Shown here: positions 1-7,859 of the stretch, one piece after another
Layout: the number at the start of each line of letters is the position of its first letter
Position numbering within the stretch: position 1 is the first letter of the stretch
Origin: Solirubrobacter phytolaccae
GTDB taxonomy: Bacteria; Actinomycetota; Thermoleophilia; Solirubrobacterales; Solirubrobacteraceae
Direction of reading: 5' to 3'
Length of the DNA stretch: 35,249 nucleotides
NCBI RefSeq assembly: GCF_027587195.1
Contig: NZ_JAPDDP010000080.1
Coordinates: forward strand, 1 to 35,249
Notes under the pieces: generated by a model
Seen by the model: only the letters and a program-made list of their open reading frames with translations
Database searches by the model: none
Told to the model about the DNA's origin: nothing
Translations under genes and position numbers: made by a program

Positions 1-87
1 GGCGCCGCCACGTGCGCTCGCCGGCACGGCGCCGACACGTGCGCTCGCCGGCACGGCGCCGCCACGTGCGCTCGCCGGCACGGCGCG
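1..87. repeat. 27-bp direct tandem repeat, three copies plus a partial fourth
   Basis: Three adjacent 27-base units (1-27, 28-54, 55-81) begin GGCGCCGMCACGTGCG and differ at a single base; a fourth starts at 82 and diverges after about six bases. The unit length is a multiple of three. The frame beginning at base 1 stays open through the repeat to a TGA at 127-129, which overlaps the GTG start of the next gene at 126. The repeat may therefore be the repetitive C-terminal tail of an upstream gene cut by the window edge. Another frame would add the repeat to the SDR N-terminus, which is unlikely because the SDR fold begins at the GTG. Confidence 0.85.
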
Positions 88-125
88 ACCCCGCGCGTTC
101 TTCGTGCCTTCCCCGAGGCTTGCGC

Positions 126-941
126 GTGACGCGGCTCGCGCTCGTCACCGGCGCCGCGCGCGGGATCGGAGCGGCGACGGTCACGCGGCTCGTCGCCGAC
201 GGGTTCGACGTGCTCGCGATCGACCGCGACGGGGACGACGCACGGCTGCCGTACGCGCTCGGTCGGTTCGCGCCCGCCGCGGACGCGCCGAGCGCACCGC
301 GCTCCGCCGCGGAGATGTCGCTCGCGGCGGACGCGCCGCGCCGCGGGCACGTCACCCGCGTGCGCGCGGACGCGACCGACACGGAGGCCTTGCGTGCGGC
401 GATCGACGCGGCCGGTGGCGAGCTCGACGTGGTCGTCGCCGCCGCCGGCGTGATCGCCGGTGGCGTGCCCGCGTGGGAGCTCGACCCGGCGGCCGAAGCG
501 GCGGTGCTCGAGGTCAACCTCGGCGGGGTAATGACCGCCGCGCGGGTCGGCGTGCCGGCGCTGCTGCGGCGCACCGAGCCACGCGAGGGGCGGTTCATCG
601 CCGTCGCCTCTGCCGCAGCGACACGCGGATTGCCGCAGCTGGCCGCGTACTGCGCGGCGAAAGCGGGCGTCGTCGGGTTCGTGCGTGCGCTGGCCGTCGA
701 GCTCGGCGGGACGGGCGTGACCGCCAACGCCGTCTCCCCCGGCTCCACGCGCACGCCGATCCTCGACGAGAGCGCACGACTGTACGGCCTCGAGTCAGCC
801 GAGGCGTTCGCCGCGCAGCAGCCGCTCGGTCGCCTGATCGAGCCCGAGGAGGTCGCGGCCGTGATCGCGTTCCTGGCCTCCCCGGAGGCGCGCGCGGTGA
901 CCGGCGCGGACTACGCCGTCGACGGCGGCCTCTCGCTATGA
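126..941 (+). CDS. Mycofactocin-coupled SDR family NAD(P)-dependent oxidoreductase
   Basis: This is a classical short-chain dehydrogenase of 271 residues. The Rossmann motif TGAARGIG lies at residues 8-15, the catalytic serine is about S162 and the YxxxK pair is Y175/K179 (YCAAK). The C-terminus ends in the usual VTGADYAVDGGLSL form. After the second strand it has an extra segment (around DDARLPYALG, residues 38-75). Such an insert is typical of SDRs that depend on the redox cofactor mycofactocin, which hold their nicotinamide cofactor tightly and hand electrons to mycofactocin. I chose the GTG at 126 because the fold starts immediately after it; extending upstream would only add the repeat-encoded arginine-rich tail. 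The adjacent mftF supports the assignment. The alcohol substrate cannot be read from sequence. Confidence 0.85.
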   Translation: MTRLALVTGAARGIGAATVTRLVADGFDVLAIDRDGDDARLPYALGRFAPAADAPSAPRSAAEMSLAADAPRRGHVTRVRADATDTEALRAAIDAAGGELDVVVAAAGVIAGGVPAWELDPAAEAAVLEVNLGGVMTAARVGVPALLRRTEPREGRFIAVASAAATRGLPQLAAYCAAKAGVVGFVRALAVELGGTGVTANAVSPGSTRTPILDESARLYGLESAEAFAAQQPLGRLIEPEEVAAVIAFLASPEARAVTGADYAVDGGLSL

Positions 942-984
942 GGCGAGCGCGCGCTGCCGCCGCCACGAGCGGCGCTCGGCCGTC

Positions 985-2115
985 GTGAGGCTCATCCTCG
1001 ACCCCGCCGTCCGCCTCTACGCCGGCGGGCGCGTCCTCGCCGCGCGCGGCCGCATCATCCGGCTCAGCGAAGGCGGTCCGGCCGCGCTGCGCGCACTGCT
1101 CGCCGACACCGCGACGCCCGCGCAACGCCGCCTCGGGGAACGCCTGCTCGACGCCGGCTTCGCCCACCCGCGCCCCGCCCCCACCCACGTCGAGATCACG
1201 ATCGTGATCCCCGTCAAGGACGACGCCGCCGGCCTGGCCCGCTGCCTCGCCACGCTCGGCGGCCGCGGCGCGGACGCGCCCGCCGCAACGTCGCCGCCCG
1301 CCACGACGTCGCCGCCCGCCACGACGTTGCCGCCCACCGCGACATCGCCGCCCGCCGCGACATCGCGCGCCGGCGGCGGCGCGCGTCCGTCGCCGCCCCG
1401 CGTCATCGTCGTCGATGACGGCTCGGCCGTGCCGATCCCGGGAGCGGTGCGCCGTGACCGCACCGGCGGGCCGGCCGCCGCGCGCAACACCGGGCTCGAG
1501 CACGCGCGCACGGAGCTCGTCGCGTTCCTGGACGCCGACACGCTCCCGCCGCCCGACTGGATCGAGCGGCTCGCCGGGCACTTCGACGATCCCAAGGTGG
1601 CGGCGGTCGCGCCGCGCGTCCGGGCCGCCAACCGGCGGCGGTCGCCGCTCGACATGGGTCCGCGCCGGACCGTGCCGTACGTGCCGAGCGCGGCGCTGCT
1701 CGTCCGCACGCCCGTGCGCTTCGACGAACAGCTGCGCTACGGCGAGGACGTCGACCTCATCTGGCGACTGCAGGACGACGGCCAGCGCGTGATCTACGAC
1801 CCGAGCGTCGTCGTCCTGCACTACGAGCGCCGCACGCTCGCGCGCACCTTCCGGTACGGCACGTCCGCCGCGCCGCTCGCGGCCCGTCACCCGACCCGGC
1901 TCCGGCACGTCACCCTCGCGCGTCCCCGCCCGTTCGCGCTCGCCCGACTGCTGCACGCGAAGGGCGTGCCGCGCCACGTCGCGCTGATCTGGACCGCCCA
2001 ATCGCTCAAGCAATCCGCCCTCGGGCTCGCACACCTGGCCAGCGCGTATGGAATCGGGGTCGCCTGGGGTAAGATACGAGGACTTCCAACTATCTCAGGT
2101 CCACGCATTTCATGA
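985..2115 (+). CDS. mftF: Mycofactocin biosynthesis glycosyltransferase MftF
   Basis: A 376-residue GT2-family glycosyltransferase. MftF attaches glucose units to premycofactocin to make the oligoglycosylated redox cofactor. The N-terminal stretch (residues 1-60, [18 protein letters not shown] and [11 protein letters not shown]) is the characteristic MftF lead-in before the GT-A fold. The first strand is [10 protein letters not shown], the second VIVVDDGS, and the nucleotide-sugar/metal DxD motif is D183-A-D185 ([12 protein letters not shown]), followed by an ED motif in [11 protein letters not shown]. Residues about 92-133 form a Pro/Thr/Ser-rich insertion between the first two strands, encoded by 18-bp repeats, which most GT2 enzymes lack. 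It starts with GTG at 985 and its stop overlaps the next gene by ATGA. The other mft genes would be expected upstream, outside the window. Confidence 0.88.
   Translation: MRLILDPAVRLYAGGRVLAARGRIIRLSEGGPAALRALLADTATPAQRRLGERLLDAGFAHPRPAPTHVEITIVIPVKDDAAGLARCLATLGGRGADAPAATSPPATTSPPATTLPPTATSPPAATSRAGGGARPSPPRVIVVDDGSAVPIPGAVRRDRTGGPAAARNTGLEHARTELVAFLDADTLPPPDWIERLAGHFDDPKVAAVAPRVRAANRRRSPLDMGPRRTVPYVPSAALLVRTPVRFDEQLRYGEDVDLIWRLQDDGQRVIYDPSVVVLHYERRTLARTFRYGTSAAPLAARHPTRLRHVTLARPRPFALARLLHAKGVPRHVALIWTAQSLKQSALGLAHLASAYGIGVAWGKIRGLPTISGPRIS
1288..1359 (+). repeat. 18-bp in-frame repeat encoding TSPPAT-like hexapeptides in mftF
   Basis: Four consecutive 18-base units encode [18 protein letters not shown] and TSPPAA (residues 102-125 of MftF). 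The first two copies are identical at the DNA level and the later ones carry substitutions. The tract sits in a loop of the glycosyltransferase fold, so it may vary in length between strains without destroying the active site. Confidence 0.85.
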
Positions 2116-3716
2116 GCGCGATCAAGCACGACCCCCAGCAGGCCGAGCGCACGACGCTCTCCGGCGAGCCGATCAAGGCGCTCTACGGGCCGGAGGACGT
2201 CCGGGAGCACGACGCCAACATCGGTGATCCGGGCCAGTTCCCGTTCACGCGCGGCGTCTACCCGTCGATGTACCGCGGGCGGCTGTGGACCATGCGGCAG
2301 TTCGCCGGCTTCGGCACCGCCGAGGAGACCAACGAGCGGTTCCGCTACCTGCTCGAGCACGGGCAGACGGGCCTGAGCACCGCCTTCGACATGCCGTCCC
2401 TCATGGGCCACGACAGCGACTCTCCACGCAGCCTCGGCGAAGTGGGCCGTGAGGGCGTCGCGATCGACACGGTCGACGACATGGAGACGCTCTTCCAGGG
2501 CATCGACCTCGGCGACGTCACCGTGTCGATGACCATCAACGCACCCGCGGCGATGATGCTGGCCTTCTACGTGGTCGCGGCCGAGGAGCAGGGCGTCCCC
2601 GCCGACAAGCTCGGCGGCACGATCCAGGCCGACATCCTCAAGGAGTACATCGCCCAGAAGGAGTGGTGCTTCCCGGTCGACCCGGCGATGCGCCTGCTGG
2701 GCGACATGATGGAGTGGTCCACGCGCAACATGCCGCGCTGGCACCCGGTGTCGATCTCGGGCTACCACATCCGCGAGGCGGGAGCGACCGCCGCGCAGGA
2801 GCTCGCGTTCACGCTCAAGGACGGCTTCACCTACGTCGAGGAGCAGCTCGCGCGCGGGATGGACGTCGACGACTTCGCACCGCGCCTGTCCTTCTTCTTC
2901 AACGCGCAGATCGACTTCTTCGAGGAGATCGCCAAGTACCGCGCCGCGCGCCGGATCTGGGCGCGCGAGCTGCGCGACACGTACGGCGCGAAGAACCCGC
3001 GCAGCTGGCTGATGCGCTTCCACACGCAGACGGCCGGCGTGAGCCTCACCGCCCAGCAGCCGCTGAACAACATCATCCGCACCGCGATCGAGGCGATGGC
3101 GGGCGTGCTGGGCGGCACGCAGTCCCTCCACACGAACTCTTACGACGAGGCGCTCGCCCTCCCCACCGAGGACGCGGTCCGGATCGCGCTGCGCACGCAG
3201 CAGGTGATCGCGCACGAGACCGGCGTGACCAACACGGTCGACCCGCTCGGCGGCTCCTACTTCGTCGAGGCGCTGACGGACAAGATCGAGGAGCAGGCCT
3301 ACGCCTACTTCGCCAAGATCGACGAGCTCGGCGGCATGGTCGAGGCGGTCAAGCGCAACTACCCGCAGCGGGAGATCGCGGACGCCGCGTTCGAGCTGCA
3401 GGAGAAGATCGACGCCGGTGAGCGCGTCGTCGTCGGCGTCAACCGCTACACCGAGGGCGACGACGGCGAGACCCCACTCCTGCGCATCGACCCCGATCTC
3501 GAGCGCAAGCAGATCGGCCGTGTGCAGGCCGTCCGCGCGCGTCGCGACGGCGCCGAGGTCGAACGGCAGCTGGCCGAGCTGCGCGCCGCGGCCGCCACGC
3601 AGAGCAACCTGATGCCGATCCTGATCGCCTGCGCCCGCGCGCACGCGACCGAGGGCGAGATGGTCGACGCGCTCCAGCACGTCTGGGGTGCCTACACGGA
3701 GTCGCCGGTCTTCTAA
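2112..3716 (+). CDS. Cobalamin-dependent acyl-CoA mutase, large (substrate-binding) subunit, methylmalonyl-CoA mutase family
   Basis: A 534-residue stand-alone large subunit with the acyl-CoA-binding TIM barrel but no C-terminal B12-binding domain (no DxHxxG), so a separate small subunit must be supplied from elsewhere. It is collinear with the two-subunit archaeal/bacterial methylmalonyl-CoA mutases: [61 protein letters not shown] and [20 protein letters not shown] are all recognisable. R194 and H219 align with Arg207 and His244 of Propionibacterium MutB. The position of MutB Tyr89 is Phe64 here (MRQFAGFGT), as in isobutyryl-CoA mutase, yet the carboxylate-binding Arg is kept. The substrate could therefore differ from methylmalonyl-CoA. 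The ATG overlaps the mftF stop (ATGA), implying co-translation. A MarR gene follows by 15 bp. Confidence 0.88.
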   Translation: MSAIKHDPQQAERTTLSGEPIKALYGPEDVREHDANIGDPGQFPFTRGVYPSMYRGRLWTMRQFAGFGTAEETNERFRYLLEHGQTGLSTAFDMPSLMGHDSDSPRSLGEVGREGVAIDTVDDMETLFQGIDLGDVTVSMTINAPAAMMLAFYVVAAEEQGVPADKLGGTIQADILKEYIAQKEWCFPVDPAMRLLGDMMEWSTRNMPRWHPVSISGYHIREAGATAAQELAFTLKDGFTYVEEQLARGMDVDDFAPRLSFFFNAQIDFFEEIAKYRAARRIWARELRDTYGAKNPRSWLMRFHTQTAGVSLTAQQPLNNIIRTAIEAMAGVLGGTQSLHTNSYDEALALPTEDAVRIALRTQQVIAHETGVTNTVDPLGGSYFVEALTDKIEEQAYAYFAKIDELGGMVEAVKRNYPQREIADAAFELQEKIDAGERVVVGVNRYTEGDDGETPLLRIDPDLERKQIGRVQAVRARRDGAEVERQLAELRAAAATQSNLMPILIACARAHATEGEMVDALQHVWGAYTESPVF

Positions 3717-3721
3717 GTAGG

Positions 3722-3739
3722 CTCGGCAGCCTTGCCGAG
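3722..3739 (+). promoter_or_regulatory. Hairpin covering the TTG start of the MarR gene
   Basis: CTCGGCA (3722-3728) and TGCCGAG (3733-3739) form a perfect 7-bp stem with a 4-base loop, followed by TTTCG. The TTG start proposed for the MarR gene (3732) lies at the loop/stem edge. It could lower MarR translation or act as a weak terminator after the mutase gene. If it is a terminator, the true MarR start may be the ATG at 3807. Confidence 0.45.
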
Positions 3740-4226
3740 TTTCGATCCAGTACAAGAAGCGGCCCGCAACTGGGCCAAGCACTTCGGCGAGGACCCGGTC
3801 CCGTCGATGGCGGCGGTCACGAGCATCATGCGCGTGCAGCAGATCCTGCTCGCGCGCCTGAACGACACGCTCAAGCCGTTCGACCTGACGTTCCCGCGTT
3901 ACGAGGCGCTGATGCTGCTGTTCTACAGCCGCAAAGGCGCGCTGCCGCTGGGCAAGATGGGCGACCGCCTGCAGGTGCACCGCACGAGCGTCACCAACAT
4001 CATTGACGGCCTGGAGCGGTCCGGGTTCGTGACGAGAGAACCGCACGAGCGCGACCGGCGCACGACGCTCGCCGCCTTAACGGACAAGGGCCGCCAGACG
4101 GCGGCCCAAGCCACAGAGATCTTGAATCAGATCCACTTCGGCACCGAGCCCCTCGCGAAGGAGGAGCTCGATGCCGTCACTCGCACGCTGCATCGCCTGC
4201 GAGCGGATGCCGACGGCTTCGATTAA
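3732..4226 (+). CDS. MarR family transcriptional regulator
   Basis: A 164-residue winged-helix repressor. The core runs from about residue 27 (AAVTSIMRVQQILLARLNDTLKPFDLTFPRYEALMLL), through the recognition region (LGKMGDRLQVHRTSVTNIIDGLERSGFV), to the wing (REPHERDRRTTLAALTDKG) and a C-terminal dimerisation helix. The family usually senses small acids, CoA esters or aromatic compounds and represses neighbouring genes. The start is inferred as TTG because the N-terminal PSFDPVQEAARNW segment resembles actinobacterial homologues that I recall being linked to acyl-CoA mutases. There is no strong ribosome-binding site and a hairpin spans the start. It lies directly downstream of the mutase, so it probably controls acyl-CoA mutase expression, but its operator cannot be identified here. 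Confidence 0.85.
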   Translation: MPSFDPVQEAARNWAKHFGEDPVPSMAAVTSIMRVQQILLARLNDTLKPFDLTFPRYEALMLLFYSRKGALPLGKMGDRLQVHRTSVTNIIDGLERSGFVTREPHERDRRTTLAALTDKGRQTAAQATEILNQIHFGTEPLAKEELDAVTRTLHRLRADADGFD

Positions 4227-4233
4227 GAAGCCG
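4214..4233. terminator. Hairpin between convergent MarR and binding-protein genes
   Basis: CGGCTTC (4214-4220) and GAAGCCG (4227-4233) form a perfect 7-bp stem around a 6-base loop that contains the MarR stop codon. The site lies in the 15-bp gap between convergent genes, so it could serve both strands. No clear T-tract follows on either side, so the call is tentative. Confidence 0.4.
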
Positions 4234-4241
4234 CAGGCGAT

Positions 4242-5279
4242 TTAGAAGCCGAGGCTCATGAACTCGTCGACGTTCTCCTGCGTGACCGTGGTGGCGGCCA
4301 GCGTGATGCGGGAGGGGATTTCCGGAGCGGCGAAGCCCGGGATCCCCTTGTTCTGGCCGAGCAGCGACGCCAGGTAGACGGCGTCAGCGGACATGGCCGG
4401 GTTGTAGAGGAACGTCGCCTTCCACAGGCCACCCTCCTTGACCTTCTCCATGACGGCCTTGGAGCCGCCGGCGCCCGTCATCCACATCTCGTCCTGACGG
4501 CCGGCGTTCTCGATGGCCGAGGCAACGCCCTCGCCCATGTCGTCGTCGTGCGTGTAGACGGCGTCGATCTGCTTCTGGGCCTGGAGGATGTTCTCCATGA
4601 CCGAGAGGCCCTTGTCCGGGACGAAGTCGGCCGGCTGCGAGGCAACGATCTTGATGCCGTCGTTGCAGCGCTTCTTCAGCTGGTCGGCGAAGCCCTTCGA
4701 GCGCTGCTCGGTCACCGAGATGCCCGCGACGCCCTGGATCTCGACGACGTTGCCCTTGCACTGCAGCTGGTCGGCGAAGAAGTTGCCGGCCTGCACGCCG
4801 ATGCCGTAGTTGTCGCCACCGATGACCGTGTGGTACGCGGACGCAGCCGAGAACTCACGGTCGATGTTGATGACCTGGATGCCCTGGTCCATCGCCTTCT
4901 GCGCGACGGGGGTCAGCGGCTCACCCTCGTTCGGCAGAACGACGAGCACGTCCGGCTTCTCCTGGATCAGCGTCTCGATCTGGTCAGCCTGCTCGGCCGA
5001 CGTCGTGGCCGAGTCGTTGACCGTCATGTCAAGGCCGAGCTCCTCAGCCTTGGCCTTGGCGTTGTCCGACAGGGCCTTGAGCCAGCCGTGGTCGGCGGCC
5101 GGGGCCGAGAACGCGACCTTGACGTCGGCGTTCTGAGCGGCCTGCTCCTCCGTCGTGGCCGACTGCGTGGCCGTGGCGGTGGCGTTGCCTTCCGGCTCGT
5201 CCTCGCCGCCACAGGCGACGACTCCGAGACCGAGGGCGAAGCCGGCACACACCACCGGCACGACACTCTTGAACTTCAT
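4242..5279 (-). CDS. Sugar ABC transporter substrate-binding lipoprotein (Peripla_BP_4 family)
   Basis: A 345-residue type I periplasmic binding protein of the ribose/inositol class, tethered to the membrane as a lipoprotein: the signal peptide ends in VVAC with the lipidated cysteine at C23. An acidic/Thr-rich linker follows, then two Rossmann-like lobes (VKVAFSAPAADHGWLKALSDNAKAKAEELG; VLVVLPNEGEPLTPVAQKAMDQGIQVINIDRE; NVVEIQGVAGISVTEQRSKGF; DAVYTHDDDMGEGVASAIENAG). The ATG at 5279 is preceded by GAGGAGGAG, an excellent ribosome-binding site; upstream codons read into the previous gene region. It is the last gene of the dehydrogenase-ATPase-permease-binding-protein set, 73 bp after the permease. 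The exact sugar or cyclitol cannot be told from sequence. Confidence 0.9.
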   Translation of the reverse strand: MKFKSVVPVVCAGFALGLGVVACGGEDEPEGNATATATQSATTEEQAAQNADVKVAFSAPAADHGWLKALSDNAKAKAEELGLDMTVNDSATTSAEQADQIETLIQEKPDVLVVLPNEGEPLTPVAQKAMDQGIQVINIDREFSAASAYHTVIGGDNYGIGVQAGNFFADQLQCKGNVVEIQGVAGISVTEQRSKGFADQLKKRCNDGIKIVASQPADFVPDKGLSVMENILQAQKQIDAVYTHDDDMGEGVASAIENAGRQDEMWMTGAGGSKAVMEKVKEGGLWKATFLYNPAMSADAVYLASLLGQNKGIPGFAAPEIPSRITLAATTVTQENVDEFMSLGF

Positions 5280-5352
5280 GTTGGCACTCCTCCTCATTGC
5301 AACGAGCGATCTAGGGTGATTCCGTTCGGTTACTTCTGTGTTGAGAATCCGT

Positions 5353-6327
5353 TCAGCTACTGCTGCGGCGCTGCAGCAGCACGGCGGCGAGGATGATCCC
5401 GCCCTTGGTGATCGACTGGATCTCAACCGCCAGGTTCATGAGCGTGAGCAGGTTGAACACGATGGCGAAGGTGATCACGCCGAGCACCGTTCCGACGATC
5501 GTCGCGCGACCGCCGGCGAGGCTCGTTCCCCCGATCACCACGGCGGCGATCGCGTCGAGCTCGTTCAGGTTGCCGGCCACGGGCGAAGCGCTCGCGAGCC
5601 GGCCGCACAGCAGGATGGCGGCGATGCCGACGCAGAGCCCGGACAGCGCGTACACGCTGAACAGGATCCAACGCACCTTGATGCCCGCGATCCGCGCGGC
5701 CTCAGGGTTGCCGCCGACGGCCACGACATAGCGGCCGTAGGGGGTGCGGTTCAGCAACACCCAGCCGATCGCTGCGACCGCCAAGAAGACGATCAGCGAC
5801 GACGGGATGCCGATGACCTCGCCCGTGCCGAACCAGCGCACCGCGTCGAGGTCAAAGAGGGAGATCGGGGTCTTGTCGCTCATCCACAACGCGAGGCCTC
5901 GCGCCATCAGCAGCATGGCCAGCGTGGCGATGAACGGGACGACCTTGCCGTACGCGACGGCGAGGCCGTTGACCGCGCCGAGAGCAAGGCCCATCAGGAT
6001 CGCGCCGACGATGAACGCGAACGAGCCCGAGTCGACGAGGAGACCACCGGCGACGCCCGAGGCGGCGAGCATCGAGCCCACCGACAGGTCGATGCCGGCG
6101 GTGGCGATCACGAACGTCATGCCGATCGCCAGCACGCCGACGATCGAGCCCTGACGGAGCACGTTGAAGAGGTTGTCCGTCGAGAGGAACGAGTCCCCCT
6201 TCAGGATCGTCCCCGCGACGACCAGGAGCGCGATCACGCCGACGAGGGCGTACTCCTGGATGTCGAAGCTCTTGCCGCTTCCGGCCGCTTTCTTGTTGGC
6301 GGGAGGCGCCGCCTCAGCCGTGCTCAT
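5353..6327 (-). CDS. Sugar ABC transporter permease (RbsC/BPD_transp_2 family)
   Basis: A 324-residue polytopic inner-membrane permease. A short soluble N-terminus (residues 1-25) precedes roughly eight to ten hydrophobic segments. The family signature is clear: VLAIGMTFVIATAGIDLSVGS, and later GNPEAARIAGI (the EAA-like cytoplasmic loop contacting the ATPase) and VVIGGTSLAGG. It pairs with the upstream RbsA-type ATPase, whose stop overlaps this start by ATGA, so the two are translationally coupled. Known members import ribose, xylose, inositol and similar compounds. Its length matches the family and nothing is unusual. Confidence 0.92.
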   Translation of the reverse strand: MSTAEAAPPANKKAAGSGKSFDIQEYALVGVIALLVVAGTILKGDSFLSTDNLFNVLRQGSIVGVLAIGMTFVIATAGIDLSVGSMLAASGVAGGLLVDSGSFAFIVGAILMGLALGAVNGLAVAYGKVVPFIATLAMLLMARGLALWMSDKTPISLFDLDAVRWFGTGEVIGIPSSLIVFLAVAAIGWVLLNRTPYGRYVVAVGGNPEAARIAGIKVRWILFSVYALSGLCVGIAAILLCGRLASASPVAGNLNELDAIAAVVIGGTSLAGGRATIVGTVLGVITFAIVFNLLTLMNLAVEIQSITKGGIILAAVLLQRRSSS

Positions 6328-7859
6328 CGTGTCTCCTCCAAAACAACATTGGTGTCAGTCGGCGCGACCGCATGGCTCAGCAGCTCAACCTCGGTCGCGG
6401 TGCTCCCGTCGACCTCGGCGACCAGCTCGCCCTCGCGCATGATCAGGATTCGGGAGCTCAACCCCATCAGCTCCTCCATCTCGGAGGAAACCACCACGAC
6501 GGCGATACCCGCCGCCGAAAGCTCGGCGATCAGCCGGTAGATCTCGGCCTTGGCGCCGACGTCGACGCCGCGCGTCGGCTCGTCGAGCAGCAGGACGCGG
6601 CACTCGCGCAGGAGCCAGCGGGCCAGGACGACCTTCTGCTGGTTGCCGCCGGACAGCTCGCGCGTGATCCGGTTCGGGTTGTCCGGCACCGTGTTGAGCT
6701 CGCGCAGCTTCTCGCCGGTCTGCTTGCGCTCCTCGCGCAGGTTGATGAAGCCGGCCGTGGTGAAGCGGCTCATGTCCGCGACGCTCACGTTCTTGGCCAG
6801 GCTCCACTGCAGCAGCAGGCCCTGGGACTTGCGGTCCTCGGGGGCCAGGCCCATCCCGCGCTCGATCGCGACGGCGGGATTGCCGGCCGGGAGCTTCTTG
6901 CCGTCCAGGTGGACCTCGCCGGTGTTCGGCTTGTCGAGGCCGTAGACGAGGCGCAGCAGCTCGGAGCGACCGGCGCCGACGAGACCGCCGATGCCGAGCA
7001 CCTCACCCGCGCGCACCTGGAACGAGCACTCCTTCACGCGCGGGAGACCCGAGACGCCGCGGACGTCCAGCACCACGTCGGCGTCCGGGGCGACCTTCGC
7101 GCGGTCCGGGAACAGCTGGTCGACCTTGCGGCCCACCATCTTCTCCACGAGCTGCGCGCGGGGCGTGTCGGCCGGCAGGCCGGTCGCGACCGTGCGGCCG
7201 TCGGAGAGGACCGTGACGCGATCGCCGATGCGCGGGATCTCGTCCAGGCGGTGGGAGATGTAGATGACGCCGACGCCGTCGGCGGTGAGCTTGCGGACGA
7301 CGCCGAAGAGGATCTCGACCTCGCCGTCGTCGAGGATCGCGGACGGCTCGTCCATGATCAGCAGCTTCACGTTGCGCGACAGGGCGCGGGCGATCGAGAC
7401 GATCTGCTGCGCGGCGGGGCGCAGCTGGCGGACGAACATGTCCGGCTTGATGTCGCCGTGCTCGAGGCGCTCCAGGAGCGCGGTCGTGTCGGCGCGCATC
7501 TTCGCGCGGTCCAGCAGGCCGAGCCGGCGCGGCTCGTGGCCGAGGAAGATCGACTCGGCGACGCGCAGGTCCTCGACGAGGTCGAGCTCCTGGTAGATCG
7601 TGCCGATGCCCAGCGCCATCGACTGCGACGGCTCACCGACCGGAAGGGGCTTGCCCTCGATCAGGATCTCGCCCTCGGTCGGCGCATGCACGCCCGAGAT
7701 GCACTTGATCAGCGTCGACTTGCCGGCGCCGTTCGGGCCGAGCAGGCAGTGCACCTCGCCGGCGCGTACGTCGAAGTCCATGCCCTTCAGGGCCATGACT
7801 CCCGGATACTGCTTCGTGATCCCTCGGACCTCGAGCAGCGGAGCGGTGCTCTCGCTCAT
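6324..7859 (-). CDS. Sugar ABC transporter ATP-binding protein, tandem-domain RbsA type
   Basis: A 511-residue protein with two fused ABC ATPase domains, as in RbsA/MglA. Domain 1 has a canonical Walker A (GPNGAGKST) and Walker B (LLIMDEPSA), but its signature is altered to RQLRPAAQQ. Domain 2 has a degenerate Walker A (GLVGAGRSE) typical of the family, an LSGGNQQK signature and LLLDEPTRGVD. This asymmetry is normal for the group. I chose the ATG at 7859 because MSESTAPLLEVRGITKQYPG is the standard family start and it overlaps the dehydrogenase stop by ATGA. The protein energises the RbsC-like permease downstream. Confidence 0.93.
   Translation of the reverse strand: MSESTAPLLEVRGITKQYPGVMALKGMDFDVRAGEVHCLLGPNGAGKSTLIKCISGVHAPTEGEILIEGKPLPVGEPSQSMALGIGTIYQELDLVEDLRVAESIFLGHEPRRLGLLDRAKMRADTTALLERLEHGDIKPDMFVRQLRPAAQQIVSIARALSRNVKLLIMDEPSAILDDGEVEILFGVVRKLTADGVGVIYISHRLDEIPRIGDRVTVLSDGRTVATGLPADTPRAQLVEKMVGRKVDQLFPDRAKVAPDADVVLDVRGVSGLPRVKECSFQVRAGEVLGIGGLVGAGRSELLRLVYGLDKPNTGEVHLDGKKLPAGNPAVAIERGMGLAPEDRKSQGLLLQWSLAKNVSVADMSRFTTAGFINLREERKQTGEKLRELNTVPDNPNRITRELSGGNQQKVVLARWLLRECRVLLLDEPTRGVDVGAKAEIYRLIAELSAAGIAVVVVSSEMEELMGLSSRILIMREGELVAEVDGSTATEVELLSHAVAPTDTNVVLEETR

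Noticed and set aside
1-87. CRISPR-like repeat array
   Set aside because: The units are directly adjacent with no spacers and keep a codon-sized period, so it is a tandem repeat.
1887-4046. Very long antisense open frame of over 700 codons across mftF, the mutase and MarR
   Set aside because: High GC keeps opposite frames open; the translation is Arg/Val/Asp-rich with no domain and lies opposite well-supported genes.
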